A stretch of 64,000 nt of DNA from Isoetes taiwanensis (taxonomy: Eukaryota; Streptophyta; Lycopodiopsida; Isoetales; Isoetaceae): positions 2,527,999 to 2,591,998 of the forward strand of contig JAJEKV010000019.1 of assembly GCA_021234155.1 (NCBI GenBank). Direction: 5' to 3'. The position numbers were made by a program, and so were the translations under genes. Below, in pieces: positions 1 through 9,587 of the stretch (position 1 is its first letter; every line of letters starts with the position of its first letter). The notes under the pieces were generated by a model, which ran no database searches, was not told where the DNA came from, and was given only the letters and a program-made list of their open reading frames with translations.

Positions 1-1180
1 ATATTTTGCAGCTTTAGATATGGGAAAGTCTCGAGTTAGATAGGCATAAATGCTGGAAACTTTGTATATCTTCTTACCTCCACAAAACCAATGAATATTA
101 CATATAGAATTGGGATCAATCTTAATATTTCTCACAGATCTCATAATATGATCAAAAAGGATTTTGTCTGAAGAAATACCTCCAATTTTGGATTTAAATC
201 TAGTCCATGAGATCCATTTGTTTTCCTGCCATATATCCCCTAAGCAAGAAATACCTTTTTGCAACCATTTTTTTATAAATTCTGGGATGTTTTAGAGCTA
301 AAGGCCTTTGATCTCGAGAAACCAAGTTGGGACTCCAGAAAATACTAGAATTATAATAAGAATCATGAATTGGATCATGATTGTAAGCTTTGGAGACCTT
401 GTTCCATGAAATAATTAAATTTCTCATTAAAGGAGAGGTGTTGGCGCCAGGTTTGAGCTCAAAGAAGGCAGAATAAGGCAGATGATGATTGACAGAGGGG
501 TGGCCATCAAATGTACTATTTCAAAGCCAATATTTGATAAAAGAAGTAGCTGGATTGCCTGCTTATATAAAGTCTTCCAGACATATTTTCCTGCTAAAGC
601 ATAACCTTGAAGAAGCACATTTTTACAGCCAAGCCCTCCTTTATTTTTTTTTTCTGAGTAATATAATTCCAATTAACCATGTGATTTTTGCCCCAAATAT
701 AGTTCCTTACTATTTTCTCAATCTGCTGATAGATACATTTAGGAGCCAGAAGAGCAGAAGAGAAATATATGTGAGAACTAGAAAGAACAGAGTTAGCAAT
801 TATTGTTCTTCCAGCCAAAGATAGACAGCTGCCATAATTATTGGGCTTTCTCCTAATCTTGGAAACAATGGGGGGCCAGAGATTCTTCACAGATGTATCC
901 AGAGATAGGGCATACCAAGGAGAGTAGTAGAATGATTGAAGTCAAAACATTTGATACCAAAAATATTAGGTCGATTAGACTCCCTAAGATGATGCATTTT
1001 TGCTGATTAAGATAGATCCCAGAAGCAATACTAAATCCTTTAATGGTATTCAAGAAGTATTCAATGTTATTAATCTCATTCTTCAAGAAGCTGAAGGAAT
1101 CATCAGCATATTGCATTAAAGATAATTGGTTTACATTACCAGGGAGCCATAATCCTTCAATTATACCAAGCAAGTGTACA
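1..1180 (-). mobile_element. LINE-D remnant, reverse transcriptase and C-terminal region
   Basis: This is the 3' half of a plant L1-type LINE read on the minus strand and broken over several frames. From high to low coordinate I see the RT active-site segment QYADDSFSFL (about 1090-1120), then SLAGRTIIANSVLSSSHIY and NYIWGK of the thumb/connection region (about 690-840), then GGLGCKNVLLQGYALAGK (about 560-640). A tryptophan-containing tail follows (200-427), of the kind that precedes the zinc-binding C-terminus. These blocks in this order are standard for L1-clade ORF2. Frameshifts separate them, so it is a pseudogene. The 5' side stops near 1170-1200, where the coding signal switches to the plus strand, so the boundary is approximate. 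The element runs off the left edge of the window. Confidence 0.85.
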
Positions 1181-2090
1181 AGAGGACTCCTCGCTACACT
1201 AGGTGTTTGGTAATAGCTGAGCTCTTGCCCCATCCAAACCAATCGGTCGAAGAACAAGCAAAAGCCGAAGGCATTTTGGAGCACTATGCTAAACGCTTCT
1301 CCGAAGGGGCTAAGATACCATACCCGCTCTTCAACTTCAACGAGCGTTTTCTTTTCAAACTTAACGCCAACAAGGAGGCCTATACCATAGTTGAGGAAGA
1401 AGACGGTGTTCAAAACTATACGCGGTTCTACCCACTGGAAATGGACGAGCAGGCTGAAGCAGAGGCCATTCAAGTGCAGGCCCACAAGATCATGCAGATG
1501 GCACAGGAGGCCAACCGACAGTGGCTTGCGGCTGATGACCCTGCTGAGCAAGCTTTGGGATATCGCTACCTCGGTAATGGGATGTGCCTTTTTAACGATG
1601 GATCGTTTACCATTCCACCTTTTTCCTATGAGGAAGACAACACTTGCATTGCTTGGGAGGCAGGGCTACCACCGTATTTCACTGATCAGTTCCAGCAGGC
1701 TATTTAGCAGGATATGCAGGCCAACCTTAACCGGTACCTTTTGGAACTCAAGCGAAGAACCGATGCTCGAATAGCCCGGGAACAGCGAGCACACGAGCAA
1801 GCAGCACACCAAGCACAAGCACAAAGGGCAACTCGTCTTGCTGAGGAGGCTGCCAAACTCCGTGAAGACACCCTCCGTGCACAGCAGGCATCACAAGAGC
1901 AAGCCCGGAAGCAAAGGCAAGATGAAGCGGACAGGATAGCTAGGGAGACAGCAGATGCAGTCATAGAGCGGCTTAGAAAGGAGCAAACAAACAAGATATG
2001 CCACCTCCGATCGACCCTCCGGGCCGCAGAAAATGAAAGTATACGGCTCGCAAATCAGGTGACCAGTATAAGGCTAGGTTCAAAGCCCGG
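1174..2090 (+). pseudogene. Coiled-coil (Gag-like?) ORF upstream of H3 sequence, one in-frame TAG
   Basis: One reading frame is open from about 1174 to 2238 except for a single TAG at 1705-1707. The first part (about 177 codons) is acidic and mixed, with MDEQAEAEAIQVQAHKI near the middle. The second part (from 1708) is a long Ala/Arg/Glu/Gln-rich helix, for example ARIAREQRAHEQAAHQAQ and ARKQRQDEADRIARE, with the character of a coiled coil up to about 2065. I do not recognise the family. A retroelement Gag-like or structural protein is possible. The 1174 start codon lies at the border with LINE-D, so the true N-terminus is uncertain. The stop is followed by CAG, which partly matches the UAG-CAR readthrough context. 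Just after the coil the frame changes and a histone H3 sequence begins. The block is more GC-rich than its surroundings. Confidence 0.6.
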
Positions 2091-2501
2091 GGCGGAGTCA
2101 CTAAGACCGCAGGAGAGAATCAGCGGGATGATACTATCCGTAAGGCGCGACATCCCAAGACCGCAGGGAAATCTATTCCCGGAGCTCCGCCGCAACCTAA
2201 GAAGAGGCACATGTACAAAGCCGGCACAGTGGCACTAAGGGAGATAAGGAAGTATCAGAAATCCACTGAATTTCTGTTACGAAAACTTCCTTTCCAACGC
2301 CTAGTTCGTGAGATCACCCAAGAATACAAAACGGATCTCCGATTCCAGGTACACGCAGTCCTAGCACTTCAAGAAGCGGCCGAGGCCTACTTGGTGGCCC
2401 TTTTTGGGGATGCCAACCGTTGTGCCATTCATGCCAAGCGTATCACCATCCAGGTGAAGGACCTTCAATTAGCACGCCGGATCTGAGGGGAACGACCGTG
2501 A
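2091..2501 (+). pseudogene. Histone H3-like sequence, fused behind the coiled coil, broken
   Basis: Frame 3 of the plus strand reads a nearly complete histone H3. Diagnostic blocks are [59 protein letters not shown] and LQLARRI, which cover alpha-N to alpha-3 of the histone fold. Upstream, the 30 tail residues align without gaps to H3 1-30. T6 A7, R17 K18, K23, K27 S28 and P30 are kept, K4, K9 and K14 are replaced by T, E and D, and K36 K37 are kept after a one-residue insertion. At the C-terminus, ARRI is followed by TGA where H3 has Arg (CGA to TGA), then GERP, so the gene is truncated by a point mutation. There is no Met at H3 residue 1. The tail follows the coiled-coil frame after one frameshift near 2070-2095, which suggests an original fusion rather than a separate histone gene. 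Confidence 0.85.
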
Positions 2502-2673
2502 GATGTACATAAATTTTTGTGTATCAATCTAAACTAAGTTTTTAACTCTTCATTTCACATTGTAACAGTCAATTTTTTTCTTGTTATTATTATTCTAAAT
2601 TTCAAAAAAAAATTAATAATAATAATAATAAAAATAATTTTAAATATTTAACTGGCGCCTCGAACTCCGTGCC

Positions 2674-2687
2674 CATATATTTAAAAG
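2674..2687 (+). promoter_or_regulatory. TATA-box-like element
   Basis: CATATATTTAAAAG lies about 90 bases before the ATG at 2765. The segment between is pyrimidine-rich, as in many plant 5' leaders. The 2502-2665 stretch before it is AT-rich with an (AAT)n run and holds no gene. This placement supports a separate transcription unit for the ORF that follows. Confidence 0.45.
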
Positions 2688-2764
2688 TGAGATTCACTTT
2701 AGGGTTTTCATTCCCTTCAGTGTCTCTTTCGTTTTTGCTCCTCCTTCTTCCTCCCTCCTTCGTC

Positions 2765-4235
2765 ATGGACTACACTGGATGCCTTGCATGGTATATGGGT
2801 GAAGAGCAGTGGGATCCTCAAGTCCCCTACCCTCTTTTAGACCCCATATTGCAGTGTAGCGTCGATCTTGTCGACAATATGCGTACACACCCGCATTATA
2901 GTGGTTTCCTCGAGGTTTACAACGAGGATATCTTACCGCAGGTTGAACTTTTGGGAGAGCTGCCTCGACCTTATCTCCACAGGGACATCTTATGGCAGAT
3001 GTTTGGGGATGATCACCATGGCAATGCCATACTCAGAGGCATTGTCCGACGCGCCAGGAATGCCCCCATTCTTGATCTGGGGTCTAACCAGATCTCGAAG
3101 CCCAGTTTGCTCTCGCCCTTCTCATGGATAGATATATTGAGAGTGGTGATACGCTCTTAGAGCAAACCAAGACTCCACCCCCAGGATCCTGAGGAAGACG
3201 AGAAGATAAGCTATGCAGACTTCGCTAGGTGGAAGCAGTTAGCGGTAGAGAAGCCTTTACCTCGTAGTAAAGGCCAAGCACTTATCGGGTTGGGTACACT
3301 TCCAACCATAAAGGTTGGAGATCAGGATTATCTTTTGCTGGGTGATATTCAATGGGCATACCAGCATGTTGCCAATATGGGCAGGCAAAAGACGGCTCAT
3401 CTTCTTTATGAGTTAGCCGAGTATTGCCAAGGTCAAGATGACTTTATGGATTACTCCAGACCCATCTACCCGCCGGAGGTGCACCGATTGCTCAATTGTC
3501 ATCCTCTTGATATTGAGCACGTCAACACATTGTTGTGATCCAAGACGGTCCTTTGCAAATACCCGAGTCGGTTTTCCGTGCTACAGCACCGCATGTTCCT
3601 AATATTAACGACGTTGTAGTTAAGATGGAAGAGGATCCAACAACTGAAGATCTTTGTGATGAAGCTCAGTATGCGCAAGAAGAGAAGGATCTCGATAAAG
3701 AAGAGGAATTGCCACCTAACTTTGAATCTGAGTTGGCTTCCTTAACCCATCCGAGGGTCGAAGGTTTAAAGTGCCATATTACCCGATTCTTCTTATCGGC
3801 TTTTACAAGCAAGCAAGTACTCTTCTTCGCCAAAGCAATTGCACCAAAAGCTGAGGCAGTTGTATGGGCACTTAGGGCACTTTCTATGACAGCCGGTCAT
3901 AAGAAGCTGCCAACTAATCTCGAGCAAGTAATCCTAGTCAATCGTGATCTTGCCATTGCTGTTTTTGACCACGATATTGGTTCTTGGATGAACTTGAGTT
4001 TAATGGTTGCAGCGCCCTTAAAGGCGAGGCTGAGAACTTGGCGGCGGAGGAGGACTATGACATCGATGTTGTCCCAGATGACAGACTGTTTTTCCTAGGA
4101 TATGGAGTAGAGGAGGACGACATATCCCGATGCCATGATACAGGGACGGAGACAGTGGCAGTTGTACCTATTGATAGACTTTGCATACTTTATTTTGTAT
4201 ACTGTGTATGTATTTTATATATTTTTTATATATAA
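2765..4235 (+). pseudogene. Unrecognised protein gene downstream of H3 block, four frame breaks
   Basis: The reading starts at MDYTGCLAWYMGEEQW (ATG at 2765, G at +4) and continues with the same style of composition through five abutting frames: 2765 to about 3100, about 3103-3187, about 3185-3538, about 3539-3984, and 3984-4235. Each frame takes over where the previous one closes, so this is one gene with about four indels. Recognisable only by composition are a middle part with HLLYELAEYC, an acidic stretch (VVKMEEDPTTEDLCDEAQ), a helical region (FFAKAIAPKAEAVVWALRAL), an acidic tail (AAEEDYDIDVVPDD) and a hydrophobic C-terminus. I do not recognise a domain. Its position next to the coiled-coil/H3 block, with no repeat boundary visible between them, suggests that the two belong to the same unit, possibly an unclassified mobile element or integrated virus-like sequence. 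That is inference only. Confidence 0.5.
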
Positions 4236-4860
4236 ACAAGGTACACTCTGGACTACCACAGTCGTCGGATCTGTCAATCCGACAACTCAGACTGTATGTT
4301 GGAGCCTCTTGGCACCTCTCGTTTTGCTTATGCTCATTTATGATTGGGGGCGCCTATGATTTTGAGATGTCAAATACGAGTTTGCCTAAGGTTTTGATGG
4401 TATATCGAACCTCTATACGACCTCGCTTAAGGTTTCAGAATATGAAATACGGGAGCTCGTACCTCTACCAAAATATCTCAATGTCCTAATAAGACTACTT
4501 TAACCAATCTAACCAGTGATCTAACGTGACTATTTTTTTTTATCTTAAATCTATGTTTTTTTTTTTTTTTATAACCCATTGAATTGTTTTAAAGATATGG
4601 TCTATGGTTTCAGGAATTATCCATATCAAATCCCCCTGGAACCCCCTGTTATCTTGCTACATATTCAATTTCGTTTCATATTTACATGCCAATTTGCAAC
4701 CAATTTAGGACAATCACAACCAGTTGCCCTAATCCTTTTTTTTCCCCCAAATATAACTTACCACAGGTGGCAGAACTTATTAATTAATAATATTAATAAT
4801 AAATCATATAAAAGACATTATGTAGAAAAAAACAATTAGATAACTATTATTAAATATAGG

Positions 4861-5104
4861 TTTGTCACGCGTGACAAAAGTAAAATTGTCAGGTGTGACA
4901 AGAGCAAATATAGATTTTGTCATGCGTGACAAAATTATTTAGATATCATGTGTAACAAATTTGAATGACAAAATTATTTATATATCACGCGTGACAAATG
5001 GTTTCATGTTTGTCACGACTGAGAAAAGTCATAATAACAAAATAATAATATAGTGTATTTTGCGTGATAAAAACCATGACAAATGAGGATTATCTCTACT
5101 AGTG
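4861..5104. mobile_element. CACTA-type transposon right end with subterminal palindromes
   Basis: The segment ends in ...CTCTACTAGTG at 5104; its reverse complement begins CACTAGTAGAG, the form of an En/Spm (CACTA) terminus. The 240 bases inside this end carry repeated variants of TTTGTCACGCGTGACAAA (about 4861, 4918, 4985, 5010), the clustered subterminal motifs expected for transposase binding in this superfamily. I could not find the matching left end with certainty. It may lie to the left of the H3 block, or it may be lost. Confidence 0.55.
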
Positions 5105-5335
5105 CTGCAATCCCAGAAACTACCTTCCAGCGACACTACCTTATGAAGAAGAGCCAAAAACACTTCTGGTGAAGTAACCATCGAGATCCATTAGAGGAGC
5201 TAGAAGCCGGTTCAGCAATAAAGGCTGCAATCCCAGAAACTACCTTCCAGAGATGCTACCTTCTGGAGAAGAGCCAAAAGTACTTCTGGTGAAGTAACCA
5301 TTGACACCCGTTAGAGGAGCTAGAAGCTAAAAGAG
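5105..5335. repeat. Tandem duplication, about 120-bp unit
   Basis: Two diverged copies begin CTGCAATCCCAGAAACTACC at 5105 and about 5225 and end with AGAGGAGCTAGAAGC. The duplication starts directly at the CACTA end. The following 5336-5780 holds no recognisable gene. Confidence 0.75.
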
Positions 5336-5790
5336 CTAGAAGCTGGGTTTGAAGCTGTAGCCTACTTGCAAAACTGGTAAGAGAGAGGATTTGGATGAAT
5401 GATTTAGGGTTTTCTTGATGGCAAAATCTCAGCCGTCCATTTTAGGGTGTGATTGAGACGCACAACAGAACATTATAATATAAAGATGCTAAATGTCTTG
5501 TTAGGACATTATTATGTACTTGTCTAAATATCTAGAGTCATTAATGGATTTAATGATTTTGTGTATTAGCACCAAATCTATTACATTGGGTTACGTCCCA
5601 TGCTATGGTGCAACACATCCGTTATATTTACAAGTTGGACAGAAAGGTTAGTGGTCAAAGATGAGTATAAGATCATTAGGCCCATATCAAACAGGAGCTA
5701 GATAGAATATAGAAGTCCATTACCTCCATAGTAAGATTCTTGCTAATTGCTACTCCACTTCTATTATCGCGATAAAGTGAGGTAGCATTT

Positions 5791-6135
5791 CTAATTCTCT
5801 AAGCCTTTTTCGTAACCATATAATCTCTGATGCTTCCACACTTGATTAGCTACACATTCTTGTTTTTTCCTTGCCCAAGTTATAGTTGTATTTCCAATTT
5901 TGCAAGTATATCCAAATGTAGATTTTCTGTCATCTATGTCTCCTCCCCGGTCGGCATCAAAATATCCAATCAATTCATCTTCTTGATTTTGTGTGAAATG
6001 AATTGCATGATGATTGTTCCCTTAAGTACCTCAATACTCGCTTAGTTGCAACCCAATGCTGTATGCTTGGATTATTGTTCACTCTATTAAATTAATTGCA
6101 TAAGTGATATCTGGTCTTGTGCAATTTGCAGCATA
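5791..6135 (-). pseudogene. Ty1/copia RNase H remnant
   Basis: The minus strand reads IGYFDADRGGDIDDRKSTFG then ITWARKKQECVA, the hallmark copia RNase H segment (G-Y-x-D-A-D-x-A-G-D, D-R-K-S-T-S-G). Upstream in another frame (6040-6130) is a segment like the conserved AANCTRPDITYAI block between RT and RNase H. Two frames and a stop separate these, and no LTRs are visible nearby, so this is an old fragment. Confidence 0.75.
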
Positions 6136-6301
6136 CAGCACGCTGCAGACTAATTCGAGATAATGCTTCATTCTTATCTCATTCTTCCAATTGTTATAGG
6201 AGTTTTTGCGGGATTGCATTCAAGCATCCTGAGCCTAGTTTGCGTCTTTTTGAAATATTGTTCTTGAGTGAAATACAACTTGCCCTTAATCTATCTCTCC
6301 T

Positions 6302-6420
6302 CACTACAAGAGAATAGGGGTTTATTGTCAGTTTTTTGTCACATTTTAGACTACTGCAAATTCTGGAGAACTGACAAAAAGATGCTATAAATATGTCAAA
6401 AAAAAGTGACGATGCATTCC
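6302..6420. mobile_element. CACTA-type transposon terminus
   Basis: CACTACAAGAGAATAGGGG at 6302 is a typical plant CACTA terminus. It is followed by short GTCAG/GTCAC-type subterminal repeats in both orientations (TGTCAGTTTTTTGTCAC, then GTCAAAAAAAAGTGAC). The element should extend to the right, but I did not find its other end. Confidence 0.5.
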
Positions 6421-6489
6421 ATTTTTTGTATTCTCCCAAAGAAGTCATTTAGAAGCTCGGGTAGAAGCTCGGGGGATGAGGACATGGTT

Positions 6490-7840
6490 CTCCCTAGAAG
6501 TTTCTTAAAGTAAATGCCAAAAAACTTTCGATAAAATTTTTGTAAGAAAAATAAGTAAAATATAGCAAATTAGAGGATTTTCTCTTAAAAAGTCCGATAA
6601 TCACAAGTAATGATTTGCACAAAAAAAGAAGAAGGAAAAAACTAACAAAAAGAGCATCAAAAGGTTTTGATAAGGTCAAATTTGTTAAGCATTTAAGCTT
6701 ATTAGTGTCGTTTAACTGTGGTGGTTAGAAAGTCGATTACGTTTTTGTTGGGTTCGAGAAGTAAATTTTCTTTAATTGTAAGGAAAATGTGTGTTTTTAA
6801 TCATATGTATTAGTCTTAAGCAATAGGCATTAAAATTTTATTTTGAATGGCAAAGTAGCGAGAATTCTGTTCTACCTTTATCTATGTATAAAATAATATA
6901 AGGTTGTGAATGCGGCATCATTTTATAGAAAGACATTTGAGTATCAATGCTTTACAGATAGTAACGAAGATAGTAACAATGCTCGAAGGTGAGGATCCAA
7001 AGAGAACTAAAGGAGAATATTTCTTAAGATTCATGATAGGTTTAAGAGTCTCTTCCTTATTCTTGGAAAAGAAAAAGGAATCTATACGGTTTAGTTTTGT
7101 CATCCAAATAAATAGCCAAAAGGTTGCAATGGATAGCAATAAATAGCATATCCAAAACTAGATCGTATGCAAGGAAAAAACACGTTTGAACTAGATTGCA
7201 AGCCACAATGTAATTAGGATTTGGAACCCCTTGCACATGACCATTGTATTGCTGGCTAGTTCATGTACAACCTTCATTCTTATTTATTTTGATATTTTAA
7301 GACAACCTGAAACATCCAATCACATCTGAAAAATCTATATATCAAATTAACATCTCATACCAAAGCTAGTTTAGCTTCGAGAAGTCTCCGCCCCCTATGC
7401 AAATATTCTTCTAGATAAAATTTGAGAACTTGCACAATTTTTTGTCACAATTTTTGCTCGCCTGCATCAAAAAGTTCTATCCAATCTCAATGTCCAGATT
7501 CAGCGAAGATATTCCATTAATAGGTCTGTAGGGAGCATATATATGTTAGCCAAACATACCTATCGTCTGAAAAAACATTCTGCATTCGTGTTTATCTGTC
7601 TAAAATGCACCTCATGATAGAGTTGAAGAGCGGTTTCCATAGTCATGCTTTGTATATGTTGTCATCGTGACATTATCCAGAAGATCTACATCATCGATTA
7701 ATTTTGATATCTACAGAGAAGAATATTGAGAATGCATGCTAAATACATGAAGGTGGAGGCTGAAGATAGCAAACACTTGGAGGTGTCCTGGTGGTTTGCT
7801 TTGTACAGATCACAATCGCGCCCATATAGACCAAGAATTC
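6490..7840. other. AT-rich stretch without identifiable gene
   Basis: Only short open frames on both strands, with no domain signature, repeat structure or RNA gene that I can recognise. Confidence 0.5.
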
Positions 7841-7894
7841 CCTATTCAAAAGTAGATTATGTGTATCAAAACCAAACCTTTATCGTAGTAATAC

Positions 7895-8006
7895 CTATAT
7901 AAGTCCTCATTGCAATCTTCTTCCGCCATACCAAGGTCCAGGATTTTAACTTCAATATCTTGTCTATCTCCCTTGATTTCATCTTCCATAATAGCCACCT
8001 CATTTT
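7895..8006 (-). other. Weak candidate exon
   Basis: On the minus strand an acceptor-like GCATGCAG precedes an open stretch containing MEDEIKGDRQDIEVKILD, which ends at a donor-like AG/GTATTA. The composition looks protein-like (acidic, balanced), but no partner exons or family are recognised. It could equally be chance. Confidence 0.2.
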
Positions 8007-8282
8007 CTGCATGCAAAGTTAAAAATTCACTTAACAATGCAAAAATAGGGGAATGCATATAAAACAACATATAATGTCGATAAAAATAAGAGTGTGATCA
8101 AAACTACTACTTGAGGGCAAACACTCATGCAAAACAGACTTGAGCGCTAAGCTAACGACAAGAAATTGTAGCTATTGTTCTAACTTTACTTTGATGGCTA
8201 CTGTCCTTAATTATGTCAAGTGCAGAACATGACATTTTGGCTTCTGTGGCAGGGCACCTAAGGACTTGTTCCTTGACCAAAA

Positions 8283-8445
8283 GATAGAATAGAATCATTG
8301 TTATCGTCCATGGAGACCAATCGGCCTATGGAACCCAACGAAGAAGCCCATCAACTTATTACTGTCCGGGTTAAAAAAAACTCCTGCCATGAAGGGTTTT
8401 CGAGGAAAAAACCTCGGGCAGTAATACGAATGTTGTCAAACTCTA
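8283..8445 (-). mobile_element. LINE-C family 3' end, 5'-truncated copy
   Basis: Read on the minus strand, this copy ends in a short ATTCT pentanucleotide tail (plus-strand AGATAGAATAGAAT at 8283). Before the tail are the family's conserved blocks: a GACCAATCGGCCTATG-like box, a CTGTCCGGGTTAAAA box, and a hairpin-like GAAGGGTTTTCGAGG. The same blocks occur at 16,540-16,650 and 42,440-42,570, where they belong to LINE 3' ends. Confidence 0.65.
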
Positions 8446-8841
8446 CAAAGAATGTGTGAGGTTTAAAGCAATGTGCAATGCATCTAGATGGGGTAGAGTC
8501 CAACTGCAAACTAGGTTGATAACTTAACAAGCATTCCTTATTGCCATATGTCTACACATGCAATGGCAGCTAGCTATAAAAAATACTATCAAAAATGCGT
8601 TTCATGCCAACTTGCTTAGAAGAAGAATTTTATCGGAAGCAAGAATTTTATACGGACTTGTTGTCTACCCTGTGTTAGCAATGTTGTCACTTGGTTCTTT
8701 GAAACATTAAGGCATTGCATAGTGGCATGCTGCAGTTAGTAGTCTGCAACTATACACTAAAATTAGCAAGATTATACATTGACAACTTTGGTGAAATGGA
8801 GAATTTCTAGTATTATTGTAACACTATAAGTAGTTGACCTT

Positions 8842-8990
8842 TTTTTTTTTTAGGCATGGTTGGTGGGACTTGCACCCGGCCACATCTCCCACCCGTAGCC
8901 AGTGGTAATGAGGATCACCCCAATCCAAGGCCTTACGCGATGGGCAAGTAGCTGGCTTTCATCTTCATTCAATCTACCAAATCTGTTATA
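8842..8990 (-). repeat. SINE-like element (tRNA-related B box, A-tail)
   Basis: On the minus strand a GTGCAAGTCCCACC segment resembles a Pol III B box (one mismatch from GTTCAAGTCC). A short unique part and a run of 11 A follow (T-run at 8842). An A box is at best weak, so SINE identity is tentative. The rest of 8991-9587 is AT-rich and shows no gene. Confidence 0.35.
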
Positions 8991-9587
8991 TAAAGTTTCT
9001 CTATTGCTCACTATATGTAACCATTTGCCACTAAGGTCATCTCTTGGTGACTTCTCAGAATAGAGGAAGATAGCTCAGATGGTGGGATTAACGCTTCAGC
9101 TTAATGCAGCCACGGACTGCATAGATTAACCATGAATTGGACAGATGGTGGATGTTTCTAAAAGTCGAATGCATGCCTGCCCTCAAGGCATTATACAACA
9201 TGGCCATTTTCCAGCCACTCAAATTATATAGTTTAGATAGTTTCTACGTGTTCGTTTGAACTCAACTATATCGATTTAAACCTTGAAATCATTCCTATCA
9301 TTAAGTTGTGTACAATTGTGTACAATGTTGGATATTAGATAAAGAAACTGTATTAGCCTTACCGCTTCTCCTTAGCCTTACCAATTCTCCGGCATGGAAT
9401 CTTTAAGAACTTAGGCTTGGAAGACATTAATTTCGCTTTATATTGCATTTCCAGAGAGCAGACTACTCTAGATACATAAGCCATCCTTGAAATTTTGGAG
9501 GTTGAACTTGCAAAATGCAAAACATCGAAATCCGTTTACAATTTGTATTCCTCCAGCTTTACAAGGCACCAAATCCGCATAATCTGC

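Noticed and set aside
2040-2060. A second H3-tail-like YTARKSG just before the H3 alignment start.
   Set aside because: The tail aligns gaplessly to H3 1-30 from 2091, so this short match before it is probably chance.
2868-3131. 87-codon ORF starting MSTICVHTRII.
   Set aside because: Shadow frame of the MDYTGC gene; composition is not protein-like.
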